Part shown: positions 1 through 11,509 of the stretch, in pieces | Layout: the number at the start of each line of letters is the position of its first letter | Position numbering within the stretch: the first letter of the stretch is position 1 | DNA from: Perilla frutescens | Taxonomy: Eukaryota; Streptophyta; Magnoliopsida; Lamiales; Lamiaceae | Direction: 5' to 3' | Assembly (NCBI GenBank): GCA_026008535.1 | Contig: BRKX01000009.1 | Span: 63,957,720-64,021,719, forward strand | Length of the DNA stretch: 64,000 nt | Made by a program: the position numbers and the translations under genes | The notes under the pieces: model-generated | Seen by the model: the letters and a program-made list of their open reading frames with translations, nothing else | Database searches by the model: none | What the model was told of the DNA's origin: nothing

Positions 1-637
1 AAGGATTGTGAAGGATTGCGAAGGATTGTGGTGGTGGTTAGGGTGGAAGGTATGGTGGTTGGTTGATTATGTGTTGTAAAAAAGTTTTAGTTCAACGGCT
101 TCACCTTGTCACACTAATTAATAATTTGTTGTCAAATATAGAGGGACATTACTGGACCTACTAAAGTCTATGTTTAGATAAAAAAATTTAATATAGTCAT
201 TTGAAGCTAAAAAACATAATTTGTTTAAAAAAAAATTATGGTTTATGTCAGCCCATATGCATTAGTACATGCGCTAAAGTAAGTAGAAGATGTAGAATAT
301 AATAATGATATTCTTGATTTGTTATAGATCAGCAATAGTGATTCTGTTGTCTATCCACTCTATTTCTTGGAATTGCCTGAAAATTGATTAAAGAAACACA
401 TGGGAATTGTTGGAGAAGTAAGTGTGATGATGGATTAGGAGAGTAATTAAATTAATGGAGTTATGAATGAATGAATGAACACAACTTTTTAATTACTAAG
501 GGTATATTTACTTTGAGAATATACAATTTAATAGATATATAGATTAATGAATACAATGATGGATAAATTATATCTCATTTCTTTAGGTGGCCAGGATTTA
601 TATATCACACAAATTAAATAAGCACTAAAAGCTCATT
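1..637. other. AT-rich intergenic, no gene seen
   Basis: No convincing reading frame, RNA gene or transposon end is visible. The first 30 bases hold three near copies of a 10-base AAGGATTGTG-like unit. An imperfect GAAT-type short repeat lies near 465-480. The stretch ends at the left terminus of a CACTA-like element. Confidence 0.5.
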
Positions 638-1755
638 CACTACAAGAAAACACAAATTGGGTGACAGAATTGGTCATGAAATCCACATTGTCATCACGGG
701 CAACAGAACGATGGCGGATTAAATTGAAGACGGACATGGCGACAAATTTTTCCATCACTACATTAAAGACGGAAAATCCGTCAGTAAATAAAATTAAATT
801 TGATTTTTTAATTTTTTTAATTTTTTAATTTTTTTAATTTTTTTTATTTTTCAATTACTACTAATCACGAATATGAAATTAATATTTTTAATATTTTCTT
901 TTATTCTTTCTTATTTTTATTTCTATTAATATTTCATATTATTTTTTAATTATTTTATAATTTTTTATTTTTCAATTACTACTAATTACGAATTTAAAAT
1001 TATTTTTTTAGATTTTTTATCTTATTTTTTAGTATTTTTTTAATATTTTATAATACTATTATATTTTAAAATATTTTTTTAAAATATAATTATATTAAAT
1101 TATTTATTTAATACTTTTATTTTATTTTTGTATATGTTATAAATATATAATATTTGAGAAAATTAATTAAAATAATCTAATATTAAATAATGGTTAAATA
1201 AAAAAAATAATAGATAGAAAATAATATTTATATTCGTTTAATTATTATTATTATTATTATTATTAGTGTTTTCATTTATAATATTAATGTATTTGGAATA
1301 GAAGAATATACACAAAAGGCATGTATTATTATAAATATATAATATTCTATACATTTTACTTGTAATGACTTTAGTCTGACACTTTAACACTTGGTTGATC
1401 AACTGGAAGCGCTCGTGTTTGAAACTTTCTAGAGCAAAATTGCTCTCCATTAAATGGGGAAGGGTGTGTGTGTGGCTCCTTGTGGGCTGGGTCAGTTCTT
1501 ATGGGTTGGGTTGCCCAATGGGCTTATCTAAAAAAATTTGAAAATTCATTTTCTTTTAGCTACTCATTTTTTTCATCGCTAATTTATTTTTATTCTGATG
1601 ACTGAATTTATTGATGATTTCGTGACGGAAAAATCGGTTGTTAATTTCGTCGTCTCAGTTCGTGATGGAAAAATTTCGTCGCCTGTGTTATTAGTGACGG
1701 AATTTTAAATTCGGATGACGGATTTTTCTGTCGCCTAAACGTTATTTTTTTATAA
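638..1755. mobile_element. Non-autonomous CACTA-like element, copy 1
   Basis: The left end begins CACTACAAGAAAA, the usual terminus of plant CACTA (En/Spm) elements. Behind it are repeated GACGGA/CCGTC-type subterminal motifs (about 700-790 and 1600-1735) around a very AT-rich core. The core shares a stretch with two other copies in this window, for example 'ATAATATTTGAgAAAATTAA' near 1150. The expected right terminus (TTTTCTTGTAGTG) is not preserved, so the right border is approximate. No transposase is encoded. The short frame at 1238-1450 is low-complexity and not a gene. Confidence 0.6.
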
Positions 1756-2600
1756 AATGAGTTTTGGGTTATTCACCATTTTAATATCATGCAAAGTAAG
1801 TATAGGATACCTTATTAATCTACCATTATTCATTAAAATAAATAAGGCCTTAAAAAATACATTTTCAAGTGATTATAAGGTTCTAAAATGATACGAGCTA
1901 GGGAGATTGAATGCATGCATAAAACTTACATAATTTATTTGCTGCTGATTAATTTATATATTCTTTGTCCATGGCTGCATTAATATATCGATTTCTTATC
2001 ATGGGATTTAGGCTATTGTGACATGAATCGCTGGATATTTCTTTCTTACAACGATTTTTATCATGAGATACTGCAAGAAAGAAATGGTAATGGATCTGCA
2101 TTCGCAGTTATGTCTATCAACAAAAGATGAGCATAAGTATCTTTGTTGTATAATATTCTAATGAAAGAGAAAGAAGTCCCTTTTTCGAGTGCCTCGTTCA
2201 CAGAAAACAATATGAAGATAGAGTTTTTTTATCACTGGGATTGAAAGTGAAAGCATCTGTAATAATATATATGGTACATTTTCTATTTCACTATAGCCAT
2301 TGTAGTTTGTTCAGTTTTCATCAACATAGTTTACATTTACTGAATTACTGAATAAAGGAAAGATTGCAGATTAAAGGCCTGGTTCATAAACAAAGTTTCA
2401 CAGTGAACTTAGTAGAGCTTCTGCAGAAGTGAGATTAACTCTCACACCTTTCCATTTCACCCTATTTGCAGTGTTTGTGCCACTGCCTGTGTTGCCATAT
2501 TCTTCAAAGAAAATGTGGATATATAGTGATCACGACTACGAGTTTGATCTAAGTGATCAGCTTTAATTTAGGCCTAACACAACTATCTATATATTAAGGC
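1756..2600. other. Intergenic, nothing recognised
   Basis: AT-rich sequence with no open frame of note, no terminal repeats and no match to other parts of the window that I could see. Confidence 0.4.
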
Positions 2601-2639
2601 CATGATATATTGTGCTGCTGTTTCCAGTAAGATGAATGG

Positions 2640-3000
2640 CAGTACTCTCTAGCTTTTCAAAGACGAGGTTTGTCACTCCATCAACTCGATCATCAAATCC
2701 ATCAACACAGGTTTAATTTCCAGATCAGCAAATCCTACATTGCTTGGCTTGCTCTTATTGATGAGTGTTTCAATTTCTCCACTGACAGCAAAATCTGTGG
2801 ATGCATGTTGTTCTTGAAAGTTGATCCATAGCTGATTTAGTCACATTCTTGAGATTTGATTCAATCATGGAATTGAAGTGATTGTAGCATGAATCAGGAG
2901 ACAATGTGGCATCAGTACACGCGTCTAATTGAAGTAGCCAGTCGAGCAGCATCCCCTGGTTTAATGTCGAAAAGAGAAGGAGAAAGAGGCCGACTGCTCA
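2640..3000 (-). pseudogene. Possible broken gene fragment, family not recognised
   Basis: This stretch is less AT-rich than its surroundings. On the - strand it shows two adjoining protein-like frames. One (2952-2770) is a 60-residue frame with a Cys-containing 'SPDSCYNHFNS' stretch. About 2815 the sense appears to move to another frame, which runs on as an acidic, hydrophobic-patterned segment ending at a TGA near 2665. Together they look like a coding remnant with a frameshift, but I do not recognise the family and no start or splice sites are clear. The overlapping + strand frame (2889-3077) is probably its shadow. It could also be chance. Confidence 0.25.
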
Positions 3001-3279
3001 AGAAACCTAGTGAAACGTCTTGGTTGAATAGATTTTTCGTGTCTGGTGATATTGGAAATGTTTTGGTAATGTTGTGAGGGATTGTGTATTTTTTGCATGA
3101 TTTTCAATGTAGATGATCATGAGGTGAATAATGTTATGCAGATAGTGAAGAAGAAGATGATGAATAGAGCATGCATGATATCTAGTGGCTTCAAATTCAG
3201 TCGTGACATATATATGTATAATATTTGAATGAATTCATAATGAGTTAATTAATTTCTTTAAATTAGACTAGTTTTATTT

Positions 3280-3430
3280 AACGTACTATGTATGAACACA
3301 CTTTATTATCTATATATGTGTAGATAATGTACTAATTGAATGACTATACTTTTAAATTTAATTAATGTCATATAATAATAGCCGAAATTACAATAAAAAA
3401 ATAGCACAATCGTGAAATTTAGTAAGATGA
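3280..3430 (-). repeat. Dispersed repeat, inverted copy of the 6.1/6.4-kb repeats
   Basis: Read on the - strand this matches 6085-6235 and 6395-6540: TTTCACGATTGTG, a T-run with TTGTAATTT, 'GGCTATTATTATAT', 'CAATTAxTACATTAT' and ATATAGATAATAAA in the same order. Only the left half of the unit is present; the 'gagttggtgatgaggtgg' half is missing. Confidence 0.6.
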
Positions 3431-3944
3431 TCAATATCTTTTATATGTAATAATAAATACAGTTGTAGCATCACATTTAATTTGAGCGCAGTTTATATTA
3501 TTACATTTTTAGGTTATATAACTATAAATTGTGGTTATGTATGGCATGAAATTTCAAAAATCAACTCATGATTTCACAATAGCTATGAAATTATTCGATA
3601 TAATTTTGTTACGAAAATTATTCAACTTATAACAACAAAATTGTAATTATTGTGAGCAAACACTTGCCAGTATAATATGCTGAATAATATATATTGAAAA
3701 TAAATTTAAATAAAAACTATCATATTGAAATATCAATAATCTATAGTATTATCATTTAGTTGCAAGACAATGTCTAACCTAAAAATTAGGTTAATAAAGT
3801 ATCAATATGAAAATTATGGTCCAATATTAAATGTAGAAAAACATGACTCAAACAGAATGAAAAGAACTAGTAAAAAAAATCTCTATAACCCAATTGAATT
3901 TGTTAGCAAATAAAACCTAACCATACTATTGGAATGGTAATGCA

Positions 3945-4617
3945 TAGGGGAGCACATGGGTCGAGTTGACCGGGTTGAAGGTGTTTACATAGACCAACTC
4001 ATAGATTACTGTTTGAAATTTTTTTAGGCCATTAGTATTTATTTTTATTGCACTAACCCAACCCAACTTCTCATAAGGATATAAGGGTTAGGTTCATAGA
4101 ATTATGATAAAAAAATTTAATTTTGAAATTAATGTTACCAAAACTTATATATAGTTTAAAAAGAATTGACATTATAGACCATTAATAACATATTTTAAAC
4201 AATATTGATTAAAAATATATCAAATAAAATATGATATTAGGCATGTCGTGCATCATAGTATAAACATAATTACCAAACAAGCAAATTATATAGACAATTT
4301 CTTAGCCTTAAGAAATATATAACTAGCTTCATGCCTTCAAAAAATTATTTGCACACGTGTTTATGAATGATTAAGTAATAATTGTAAATAAATTCAATTA
4401 CAATTAAAATTAGAACTTTGTATTTCGTATACACGCATATTGGTTTGGATCGGTTTGGATCAAGACTCTTAAAACCATGAGTCAGCTCATTAAGGCCGGT
4501 CTACAGAATGTATAATCCAAACTAGTTTCGGTTCGTTTTCGTAACGGGTCATACGACCTGAATTCATTTTGAATTGACTGGTTTGTTCGGCCTACACATA
4601 TTTATGTGCACTCCTAA
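3945..4617. mobile_element. hAT-like non-autonomous element (putative)
   Basis: The left end reads TAGGGGAGCACATGGGT and the right end TTTATGTGCACTCCTA. These are imperfect inverted repeats of the TAGGGGTGCACA type common in plant hAT MITEs. Subterminal GGGTCGAGTTGACCGGGTTG and GGTTTGGATCGG motifs fit that family. No convincing 8-bp target duplication was found, and no ORF is present. Confidence 0.45.
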
Positions 4618-4984
4618 TAAGTAGTAATACAACGTCCACGTTGTTCCCCGTTCATGAAATGCAAGTAGAAACCAACTAAAATTTCAACATACAATTTGTT
4701 CAACCATTCAAAAAATTAGAGTAATGTTCAGATGATTATTAAAAGAAAACAAACCAGCAAACAAATTCACTCAAAGAAATAGAATAAAAAAACTTCCGCA
4801 TAATAAGAACTTTAAATATTATAGTTGAAAAGGAAAATTAAATATTTTTATATTTGAAATTGTTGCAAAACGTCAATTATTTTCTTTAAGCGTACGTTTT
4901 TATCAGTCCTTTACTACAACAATTAAATACAATGATTATCCTCTCAAACAAATTAATAACATAAACATTAAAATGAAATAAAAA

Positions 4985-5282
4985 ATGAATATGAGGAAAA
5001 AAATTAAACAAAAGGAAAAAAAATAGAGATAGCAAAAGGCAAAAAAAAAAAAGAAAAAAAAGAAAAGTGGTTAAGAAGACATAAAAGAAAAAATTGAATA
5101 AAAGGAAAAAATTAAACAAAAGAAAAAAAAAAGAACAAAGTAGAAAAGACTAAAATAAAAAGTAATGACCTAAATGTTAAAATGAAATAAAAGAAAAATA
5201 TTAAATAAAAGGAAAAAAGAAAGAAAGAGAGAGTTGAAAAAAAAATTGTTAAAATGAAATAAAAGAAAAAAATTAATAAAAA

Positions 5283-5332
<50 letters not shown>
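4985..5332. repeat. Purine-rich low-complexity tract ending in a (GA)n microsatellite
   Basis: A long A/G-rich tract (AAAAAAAGAAAAAA-like units) ends in about 24 uninterrupted GA units at roughly 5285-5332. Pyrimidine-rich frames on the opposite strand encode only Phe/Leu/Ser runs and are not genes. Confidence 0.85.
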
Positions 5333-5334
<2 letters not shown>

Positions 5335-5418
5335 AAATAGTTATGGACTGTCGCAAAGGATTCCATCCCAGGCCCACAAATAGTTATGGACTGTCGCAAA
5401 GGATTCCATCCCAGGCCC
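5333..5418. repeat. 43-bp perfect tandem duplication
   Basis: The unit beginning ACAAATAGTTATGGACTGTC is present twice in a row (5333-5375 and 5376-5418) with no visible differences, directly beside the GA microsatellite. This suggests a recent local slippage event. Confidence 0.9.
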
Positions 5419-6047
5419 ATTAATCCATTGCCTACAAAAAATTTGGGCAAACAATTTTCTTAAATCAAAGTTTTGACTAAATTTTTTTATTACAATTTTA
5501 CCCCTACGATTTTACTTTAATATATGTATAGATCAGCATAATCAGCATTGCTTAATTAATAAAATCTATGTTAATATTATCAGTGTATATTATTTCATCG
5601 AAAGTATCCGAAGAATCATTGAGAAGTTACTACATGTTAGGCAAAAAATAAAAATAAATTGCAAATGTGATGAAGAATTGCAGAAAGAAATTAATGCACA
5701 ATATCTCTGAGTTTATGCAATAATTTATCACTTAGCTCATGAGACTATAGATATGGTGATGCAATGCTTTAATGAGTAGAAACATTGGAGACAACCAGTG
5801 AGTCATGTTCAATAAAAAAAATAAATTATAATTTACTAAAATAAAATTAGAGAAAAAAAAAACACCTAAAAGAAAAATAAATCCTAAAGGTTACGTCACA
5901 TGATAATATTTGTAACCACTAAAAATGTAATAATATTAAGTTTGTATAAAATATATTGTCACATTTTTATTTATTATTATATATAAAATATATTAATAAT
6001 TTTACTATAACTTTATAAGTAATGATGACGATGTCGATAACACTTTT

Positions 6048-6369
6048 ACTAAAAATATTGTATATAAAGAAGTATTACAAAATTTATATGAAATTTTACA
6101 ATTGTGTTATTTTTTTTATTGTAATTTACTTTCATATATAATTTGGCTATTATTATATGACGACACTCGTTACATTTAAGAATATAGTCATTCAATTATT
6201 ACATTATCTATACATATGTAGATAATAAAATGTTTTGAGTTGGTGATGAGGTGGGTGATGATTCAACAATTGAATGTGTAGATTCCCCAAGAGATGAAGA
6301 GATCAACGGGAGATAAGACTGACTTAAAGATATCCTACAAGAATATTCAAATGGAAAAATATTATTACT
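6048..6369 (+). repeat. Tandem repeat unit 1 of about 320-360 bp
   Basis: It begins AAAAATATTGTATATAAAGAAG and runs through 'GGCTATTATTATATGACG' and 'TGATGAGGTGGGTGATGATT' to AATGGAAAAATATTATTACT. The next unit follows immediately with the same order of motifs. No coding frame spans it. Confidence 0.75.
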
Positions 6370-6729
6370 AAAAATGTTGTATATAAAGAAGTATTATAAA
6401 ATTTCACGATTGTGTTATTTTTTTTTATTGTAATTTGCTTTCATATATAATTTGGCTATTATTATATCACGACACTCATAAAATTTAGAAGTATATTAAT
6501 TCAATTATTACATTATATATGCATATATAGATAATAAAGCGTCTATACATATAAGTATATATATTGTATACGTATTAATTTTGAGTTGGCGATGAGGTGG
6601 GGTGATGATTCAACGATTGAATGTGTAGATTCCCCATTAGAGATGAAGAGATTAACGGGAGATAAGATTGCCTTAAAGATATATATCCTATGAGAATATT
6701 CAAATGGAAAAATATTATATGTAGAAATA
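6370..6729 (+). repeat. Tandem repeat unit 2
   Basis: This is a direct copy of the preceding unit with a small insertion of alternating TATA/CATA sequence near 6540-6580. The frame at 6543-6743 on the - strand is a by-product of the repeat. Confidence 0.75.
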
Positions 6730-7418
6730 TATAGAGATATCAAATTTGAAAAAAAAACGGTGGTTGTTTTTTTTTAATTTTATTATATAAAATGGAAAAT
6801 TGTACCAAAATAAATGTAACATGCTGATAAAACTGATCATATATTCGATGTAATTTATTATATTCAATTGAAAAATTGAAATGATAAACTAATTTTTATG
6901 TAAAAAGATTATTATGAAGATATACATATCATTATATAATTATTAATTAAATAATATAGAACAAAGTTTTTCATTGGCATTCATAGTTCAAGATAAAAAT
7001 AATTATAATTTGCTAATACAAAATTAGTGGAAAAACCACATACCTAAAAAAGAAAAAAACTCATTTTAAAGGTTATTCTATATTGATAATATTAGATTGT
7101 CTTTCCATTTTTAAGTTAATTTCATTTATATCTAATTTCATTTATATATATTAATTATATCCAAAGAGCATTTTCAATAGTAAAATAGACATTGATGTGA
7201 CACTCGAGCATATCTCTTCCATTTAGTGGGAAAATAGGAGATTGAGGGGATGGTCCCACGCTTGCATCATCCTTCAATTTCACTTTTTTTTTTTAATTAT
7301 ATTTCTATTTTACTATATGTACATGGTTTGTATATGTACGCATGAAAAATTATATGCCGTGTGCGCATGTATCCTCATACACATAATAAAAAAATAAAAA
7401 AATTCATTATTTAAAAAT

Positions 7419-7920
7419 GGATTAATTATTAAATAAATCACTATGTTTACACCTTCTTATAAATTAGACACTATGTTTAAATCTAGTCAATTACAACACC
7501 ACATTTTAATTTGTATGGAATTAAACATCCCGATTTTTTCGGAGAGTTAAGTATGATGTATTTGGTCTAAAAACCACGTTGGCAGCCACATCAACACACA
7601 CATGTAATAAACAACGTCAATTTTATTAGTTTTCTCAATATATTTTCTAATTTTAGAAATAAATAATTATATAAAAAATAATTTTTTCAACAAAAAAAGA
7701 AGAGCGAGTAACAAAAACAGCGTCGATTGTTACAAATGTGTGTTGACGTGATTGTCAATGTGACTTTTATGACAAATACGTCATACTTAAACTCGCCGGA
7801 AAAAATTAGGGATGTTTAACTCTATACAAATTAAAACGTGGTATTGTAATTGACTAGATTTAAACGTAATGTCTAATTTGCAAAATGATGGAAACGTGGT
7901 GATTTATTTGACAATTAACC
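7419..7920. mobile_element. Mutator-like foldback MITE with 10-bp target duplication
   Basis: The two halves are long inverted repeats. The left reads GG-ATTAATTATTAAATAAATC and the right, reversed, GG-TTAATTGTCAAATAAATC. Similarity continues inward for roughly 200 bases. It is flanked by ATTTAAAAAT (7409-7418) and ATTCAAAAAT (7921-7930), a 10-base duplication with one mismatch, which is typical of Mutator-like elements. There is no ORF. A related half-copy lies at 61362-61712. Confidence 0.75.
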
Positions 7921-7984
7921 ATTCAAAAATTATTATTTTGTGTGAGAATGACACACTACATGCGCACACGGCATATAATTTCCC

Positions 7985-8165
7985 ATATAAGCACGTATAT
8001 TGTGCCGTGCATTAATTTTGAGTTGATGATGAGGTGGGGTTGATGATTCAACGATTGAAAGCGGGGATTCCTCGTTAGAGATAAAGAGATCAATGGGAGA
8101 TAAGATCGACTTAAAGACATCCGATGAAAATACTAAAGCGACGAAATATTAAATGTAAAAGTAGA
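7985..8165 (+). repeat. Partial third copy of the 6.1/6.4-kb repeat
   Basis: It carries the right half of the unit only: 'TTGAGTTGATGATGAGGTGG', 'TGATTCAACGATTGAA', GGAGATAAGATCGACTTAAAGACATCC. It is separated from units 1 and 2 by the foldback element at 7419-7920. Confidence 0.65.
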
Positions 8166-8499
8166 GATTTCAAATTCGTAACATAAACTAAAAAATGTTG
8201 ACTTAATCTTTTGAGGATGACCTGATAGTGGAATAGTATAATTTGAATATGCAAGTTTCGTGTTCAAATACACCAACACCACTACTTATTGTGAGTTTGC
8301 CACATCTGATTTTTCAAGTGTGATTTATTGTTTAATCCGTGTACACTCTCGATACCGACAACTAGTTATCTGCATTGTTGAAAAAAAAGTTGACTTTCAA
8401 ATAAAAAAATATATAATTTTTACAAAGGACATACATTTGAGTAGTATAAATAATAGTAAAATTTAGACAAACTTCAGAAGTAAAAATGCAGTTGGGATT

Positions 8500-9071
8500 G
8501 GAAAGTAGAAAAAAGAGGCAAAATTAGTAGTGTTCCATCCAAATTAGGGCTCTTCCACCGATAGGCATAGGCCGCAGCGATCCGCCGCGGCGCCGCCGTG
8601 CTCCTCCGTCTAATTCAACCCACCCACCACCGCCACTTACCAGAAGCAACTCGAAACGTGACGTCAGGTGAGATAAACTCGATTCGACAGCTTTGATCCC
8701 TCTATTTTTCTGCATTTTTGTTAATAATTTTTCTTGTGTTAGCTCAATTTATGATCTCTAGTATTTATTTCTTAATTTGATTTTGGTTGTTCGTTGTTAG
8801 AGTTATGGAGAAGAAGGGTTGCGCTCGACATTATCAAACAATTATAGATAAAGATGCAATTTTGAATTTCCCCCCAATTTAGTTAATTTATTGATGTTTG
8901 ATTATTACTATGCTTGAAGTTTGATTGAAGAAATGATAAATCTCTCATATTCAACTCTGACATTTGTTATTATCTCTGTTTCTTTGATCAGGGAGGTGAA
9001 GAATCAACGCAGAAATTTGCAGAAATAAACTCCAAAATAGAACCCTCATATAAACTAATCGAAATCCCAAA
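8500..9071 (+). promoter_or_regulatory. 5' region of F-box gene 1, with 5'UTR intron
   Basis: A GC-richer leader (about 8530-8667, CCGCCGCGGCGCCGCCGT core) resembles the leader upstream of the 42-kb F-box gene. ACGTCAG|GTGAGA at 8667/8668 is a good splice donor and TTTGATCAG|GGAGGTG at 8991/8992 a good acceptor, predicting a 324-base intron entirely in the 5' UTR. The acceptor exon start (GGAGgTgAAgAATCAA) is homologous to the second-exon start of the F-box genes at 58.5 kb and 63.9 kb and to the broken copy at 47.85 kb. No ATG of the upstream exon reads in frame into the CDS here. Confidence 0.6.
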
Positions 9072-10196
9072 ATGAGGCAAGATTTCTTCGCATTTCTACC
9101 ATCAGAAATCATCGTTGATATCCTCTCAAGACTGCCCATTGTAACCATTTTGGGCTGCAAGTTTGTTTGTAAGTCATGGCTCGATCAACTCGAGTCTTCT
9201 GAGTTTGCTGATTTGCATCTTCCTCAATCAGTCCCGGGCCTCGCTGTTTTCCAAGGCCCGGAACTCTCAAAGCCATACAAAATCTATGAATTTGTAGAAG
9301 AGGTAGATCTTAGAAGGTCCGCGCACTTTTGCAATGTAGTTCTCGAGTTCAAGTTCCCTCATTTTGCACACATACATAGTTCTGTTAATGGTTTGCTTTT
9401 CATGTACGATCAAGACACCAGGAGCCCTCCTAGTCTTTTCGTATGCAATCCAATCACCCGTGACTATGTCACCATTCCCCCTCCTACAGAGTGTCAATTG
9501 CTAGACCACACTTTCGGGTTTGGAGTGAGCAAAGTGACTGACAAATATAAGCTGGTAAAGATTTTCCGACTTTGCAGTGGCTCTGCTCCACCTGACTGTG
9601 AGGTATACACTATTGGAACAAGATCGTGGAGAAGCATTGCTGCTGGTACCCCACTCAAGTATGACGGGAACATAGGTGCATTTCTGAACGGAAATCTTCA
9701 CTGGTTGGCATTTGATTCAAAGGAATGCCCACAGATTTCTTGCTTTGATGTTGAAACCGAACTTTTTAGCATTCTTGCTTGTCCTCCTGATCGTCCTCAT
9801 GATCTAGCTTATTTCTGTTGCTTTACTGTTTTGGGGGATAATCTCTGTGTGTGTGATAATCTCGAAGATATGATTGTTATCTGGTTGATGAAGGATTATG
9901 GAGTTGAGAAATCTTGGACAAAGGAATATGTCATCAAGATTCCGTCTTATGTTAGAAATCAGTTGGGAAAATTTTGTGGTTATCGTTTCCCTGTCAAAAT
10001 TTTCGAAGATGGTGACGTCTTGATTGCAGAGGAAGACAGCTCTGAACTATTTTGCTACTCGAACAAGTATAAAACTATCCGGGAGAGTACTGATCCGGTG
10101 GAATCGTGCACCTACGGTCGTATCAGCACGGTCTTTTACACCGCAAGCTTTCTTTCGACCAAAATGTTCGTGACAGAGGAGGGAAGCTCGTTCTGA
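9072..10196 (+). CDS. F-box protein with FBA-type C-terminal region, copy 1 (intact)
   Basis: The 374-residue protein opens with an F-box at about residues 5-45 (LPSEIIVDILSRLP, then CKFVCKSWLD). This is the Skp1-binding segment of SCF ubiquitin ligases. It is followed by an F-box-associated region with the family's recurring blocks: LFVCNPITRDY (~122-133), FGFGVSK (~148-154), EVYTIGTRSWRSI (~177-189), GAFLNGNLHWLAFD (~202-215), ISCFDVETELFS (~222-233) and IVIWLMKDYGVEKSW (~268-282). Length and layout match the plant F-box proteins annotated as CPR1- or At3g07870-like. From family knowledge it would recruit a substrate to an SCF complex; the substrate is unknown. The coding part is one exon. 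The start is chosen because the F-box begins at once and homologous copies start at the same place. Its C-terminus differs from the other copies (EEGSSF rather than AMENVSSF). Confidence 0.9.
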   Translation: MRQDFFAFLPSEIIVDILSRLPIVTILGCKFVCKSWLDQLESSEFADLHLPQSVPGLAVFQGPELSKPYKIYEFVEEVDLRRSAHFCNVVLEFKFPHFAHIHSSVNGLLFMYDQDTRSPPSLFVCNPITRDYVTIPPPTECQLLDHTFGFGVSKVTDKYKLVKIFRLCSGSAPPDCEVYTIGTRSWRSIAAGTPLKYDGNIGAFLNGNLHWLAFDSKECPQISCFDVETELFSILACPPDRPHDLAYFCCFTVLGDNLCVCDNLEDMIVIWLMKDYGVEKSWTKEYVIKIPSYVRNQLGKFCGYRFPVKIFEDGDVLIAEEDSSELFCYSNKYKTIRESTDPVESCTYGRISTVFYTASFLSTKMFVTEEGSSF

Positions 10197-11312
10197 TGTT
10201 CAATCAATTTAGATCAGCATTATTATGTAATAAATCCAGTTTCTGGTATTTGATTCATTGCTGATTGAATCATTTTCTCTATGTTTGTTTAATAAAAGGG
10301 GTTCTCACCCTCATCTTTTTCTGTATTCAAATATTATGTATGTGTGATGGAAGAATCGAAGAGCTGAAATAAATTTGTACTCATCATCACTGAGCTTATG
10401 CAAGAATTTCTTACTGAGCTTATCTGTTTGCTACTTTGATTTTGTGTTTGAGAATATAAATCTGGAGATGTATTGTTTAATTAAATGATTAGAAACAGCA
10501 TAGCATGTTGTGTTTGAGAAATTTGCAAACTTGCTTTTCTGCATTCATTAAACTTTTCTTCACCCTATAGAGCAATTCTTGATTTCATGAAAATAGCAAA
10601 AAAAAAAAAAAAAAAAAGAGTTGAGTTTGTATTGAATACCAAATTAAATGAAATTTTCTATCCCACCTAGTATTTCAAAATTAGGGTATATAATTTTTTA
10701 AAATTTCAACTTTTAGCCATAAATATTAATTGTGATTGGTTATACTATGATAAATTTTATTTTTGTAATAAATATTTTTAAAATATTAAATTTGATGGTG
10801 GGATACTATGGGATAAAGAATGTGGATTAGATATTTTATCCCATTGAACAGTGAGGATTGATGATATATATGGGATAAGATTGATCCTTAAAAATAGAAA
10901 ACTTATCTATAGTTGAATAATTGCTTCACGTTTATTTTTTAAGCTCTTTTTAGACGATTCCTTTTCCTTGTTGGATTGGTTTTCTAGGTTTTATTTCTTT
11001 CCTACAACAACTTAAATTCTTATTAATTAGGGCAATATGGTATAAATAAGGGTTTCTTATTATTTTATGTTATCATTGTTTAAGGGAATTGGATATTCTC
11101 ATAATAAGAATATATATACATATACATATACATATATATATATTATTTATTTTCTTTCCTGCACTCTCGATCATCCCATAATCATTCAAAAATCAAAACT
11201 CTCAATTTTGGTGAGATCAACTTCATCTTTGTTTTTTCCTAGTTTATTAATTTTCTTCACCATTCATTAATCATCTCTGCGTATAGTATTACTAGTCTGT
11301 ATAACCTAAACA
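10197..11312. other. Intergenic between F-box copies; holds a repeat shared with 51.7 kb
   Basis: Positions 10672-10925 match parts of 51735-52020: 'TTAGGGTATATAATTTTTTA', AAATTTCAACTTTTAG, TTAGATATTTTATCCCATTG. The match is partly inverted, so this is a partial copy of the same transposon-like sequence. A poly-A run lies at about 10600-10617. The rest is AT-rich promoter-like sequence with a (TA)/(CATA) tract at about 11110-11145. Confidence 0.5.
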
Positions 11313-11509
11313 ATGGAGCAAGATTTTCTAACGAACCTACCACCAGAAATCATGATCGAAATCTGTAGACTCCCCGTTTCAACGATCATGAGCTGCAGCG
11401 CGTTTGCAGGTCATGGCTGGATTTGATCTCGTCTAACGAGTTCATGAAGTCCCATCTCTCAAAATTATCCCCGGTGCTCATTGTTTGTCAAGACAACGGC
11501 CGATCAAAG

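Noticed and set aside
5112..5450. 112-residue - strand frame with Ser/Leu/Phe repeats
   Set aside because: It is the translation of the GA microsatellite and purine-rich tract plus the 43-bp duplication; no domain.
8524..8715. 63-residue Gly/Arg-rich - strand frame
   Set aside because: Antisense of the GC-rich leader of F-box gene 1, which has a plausible splice donor on the + strand.
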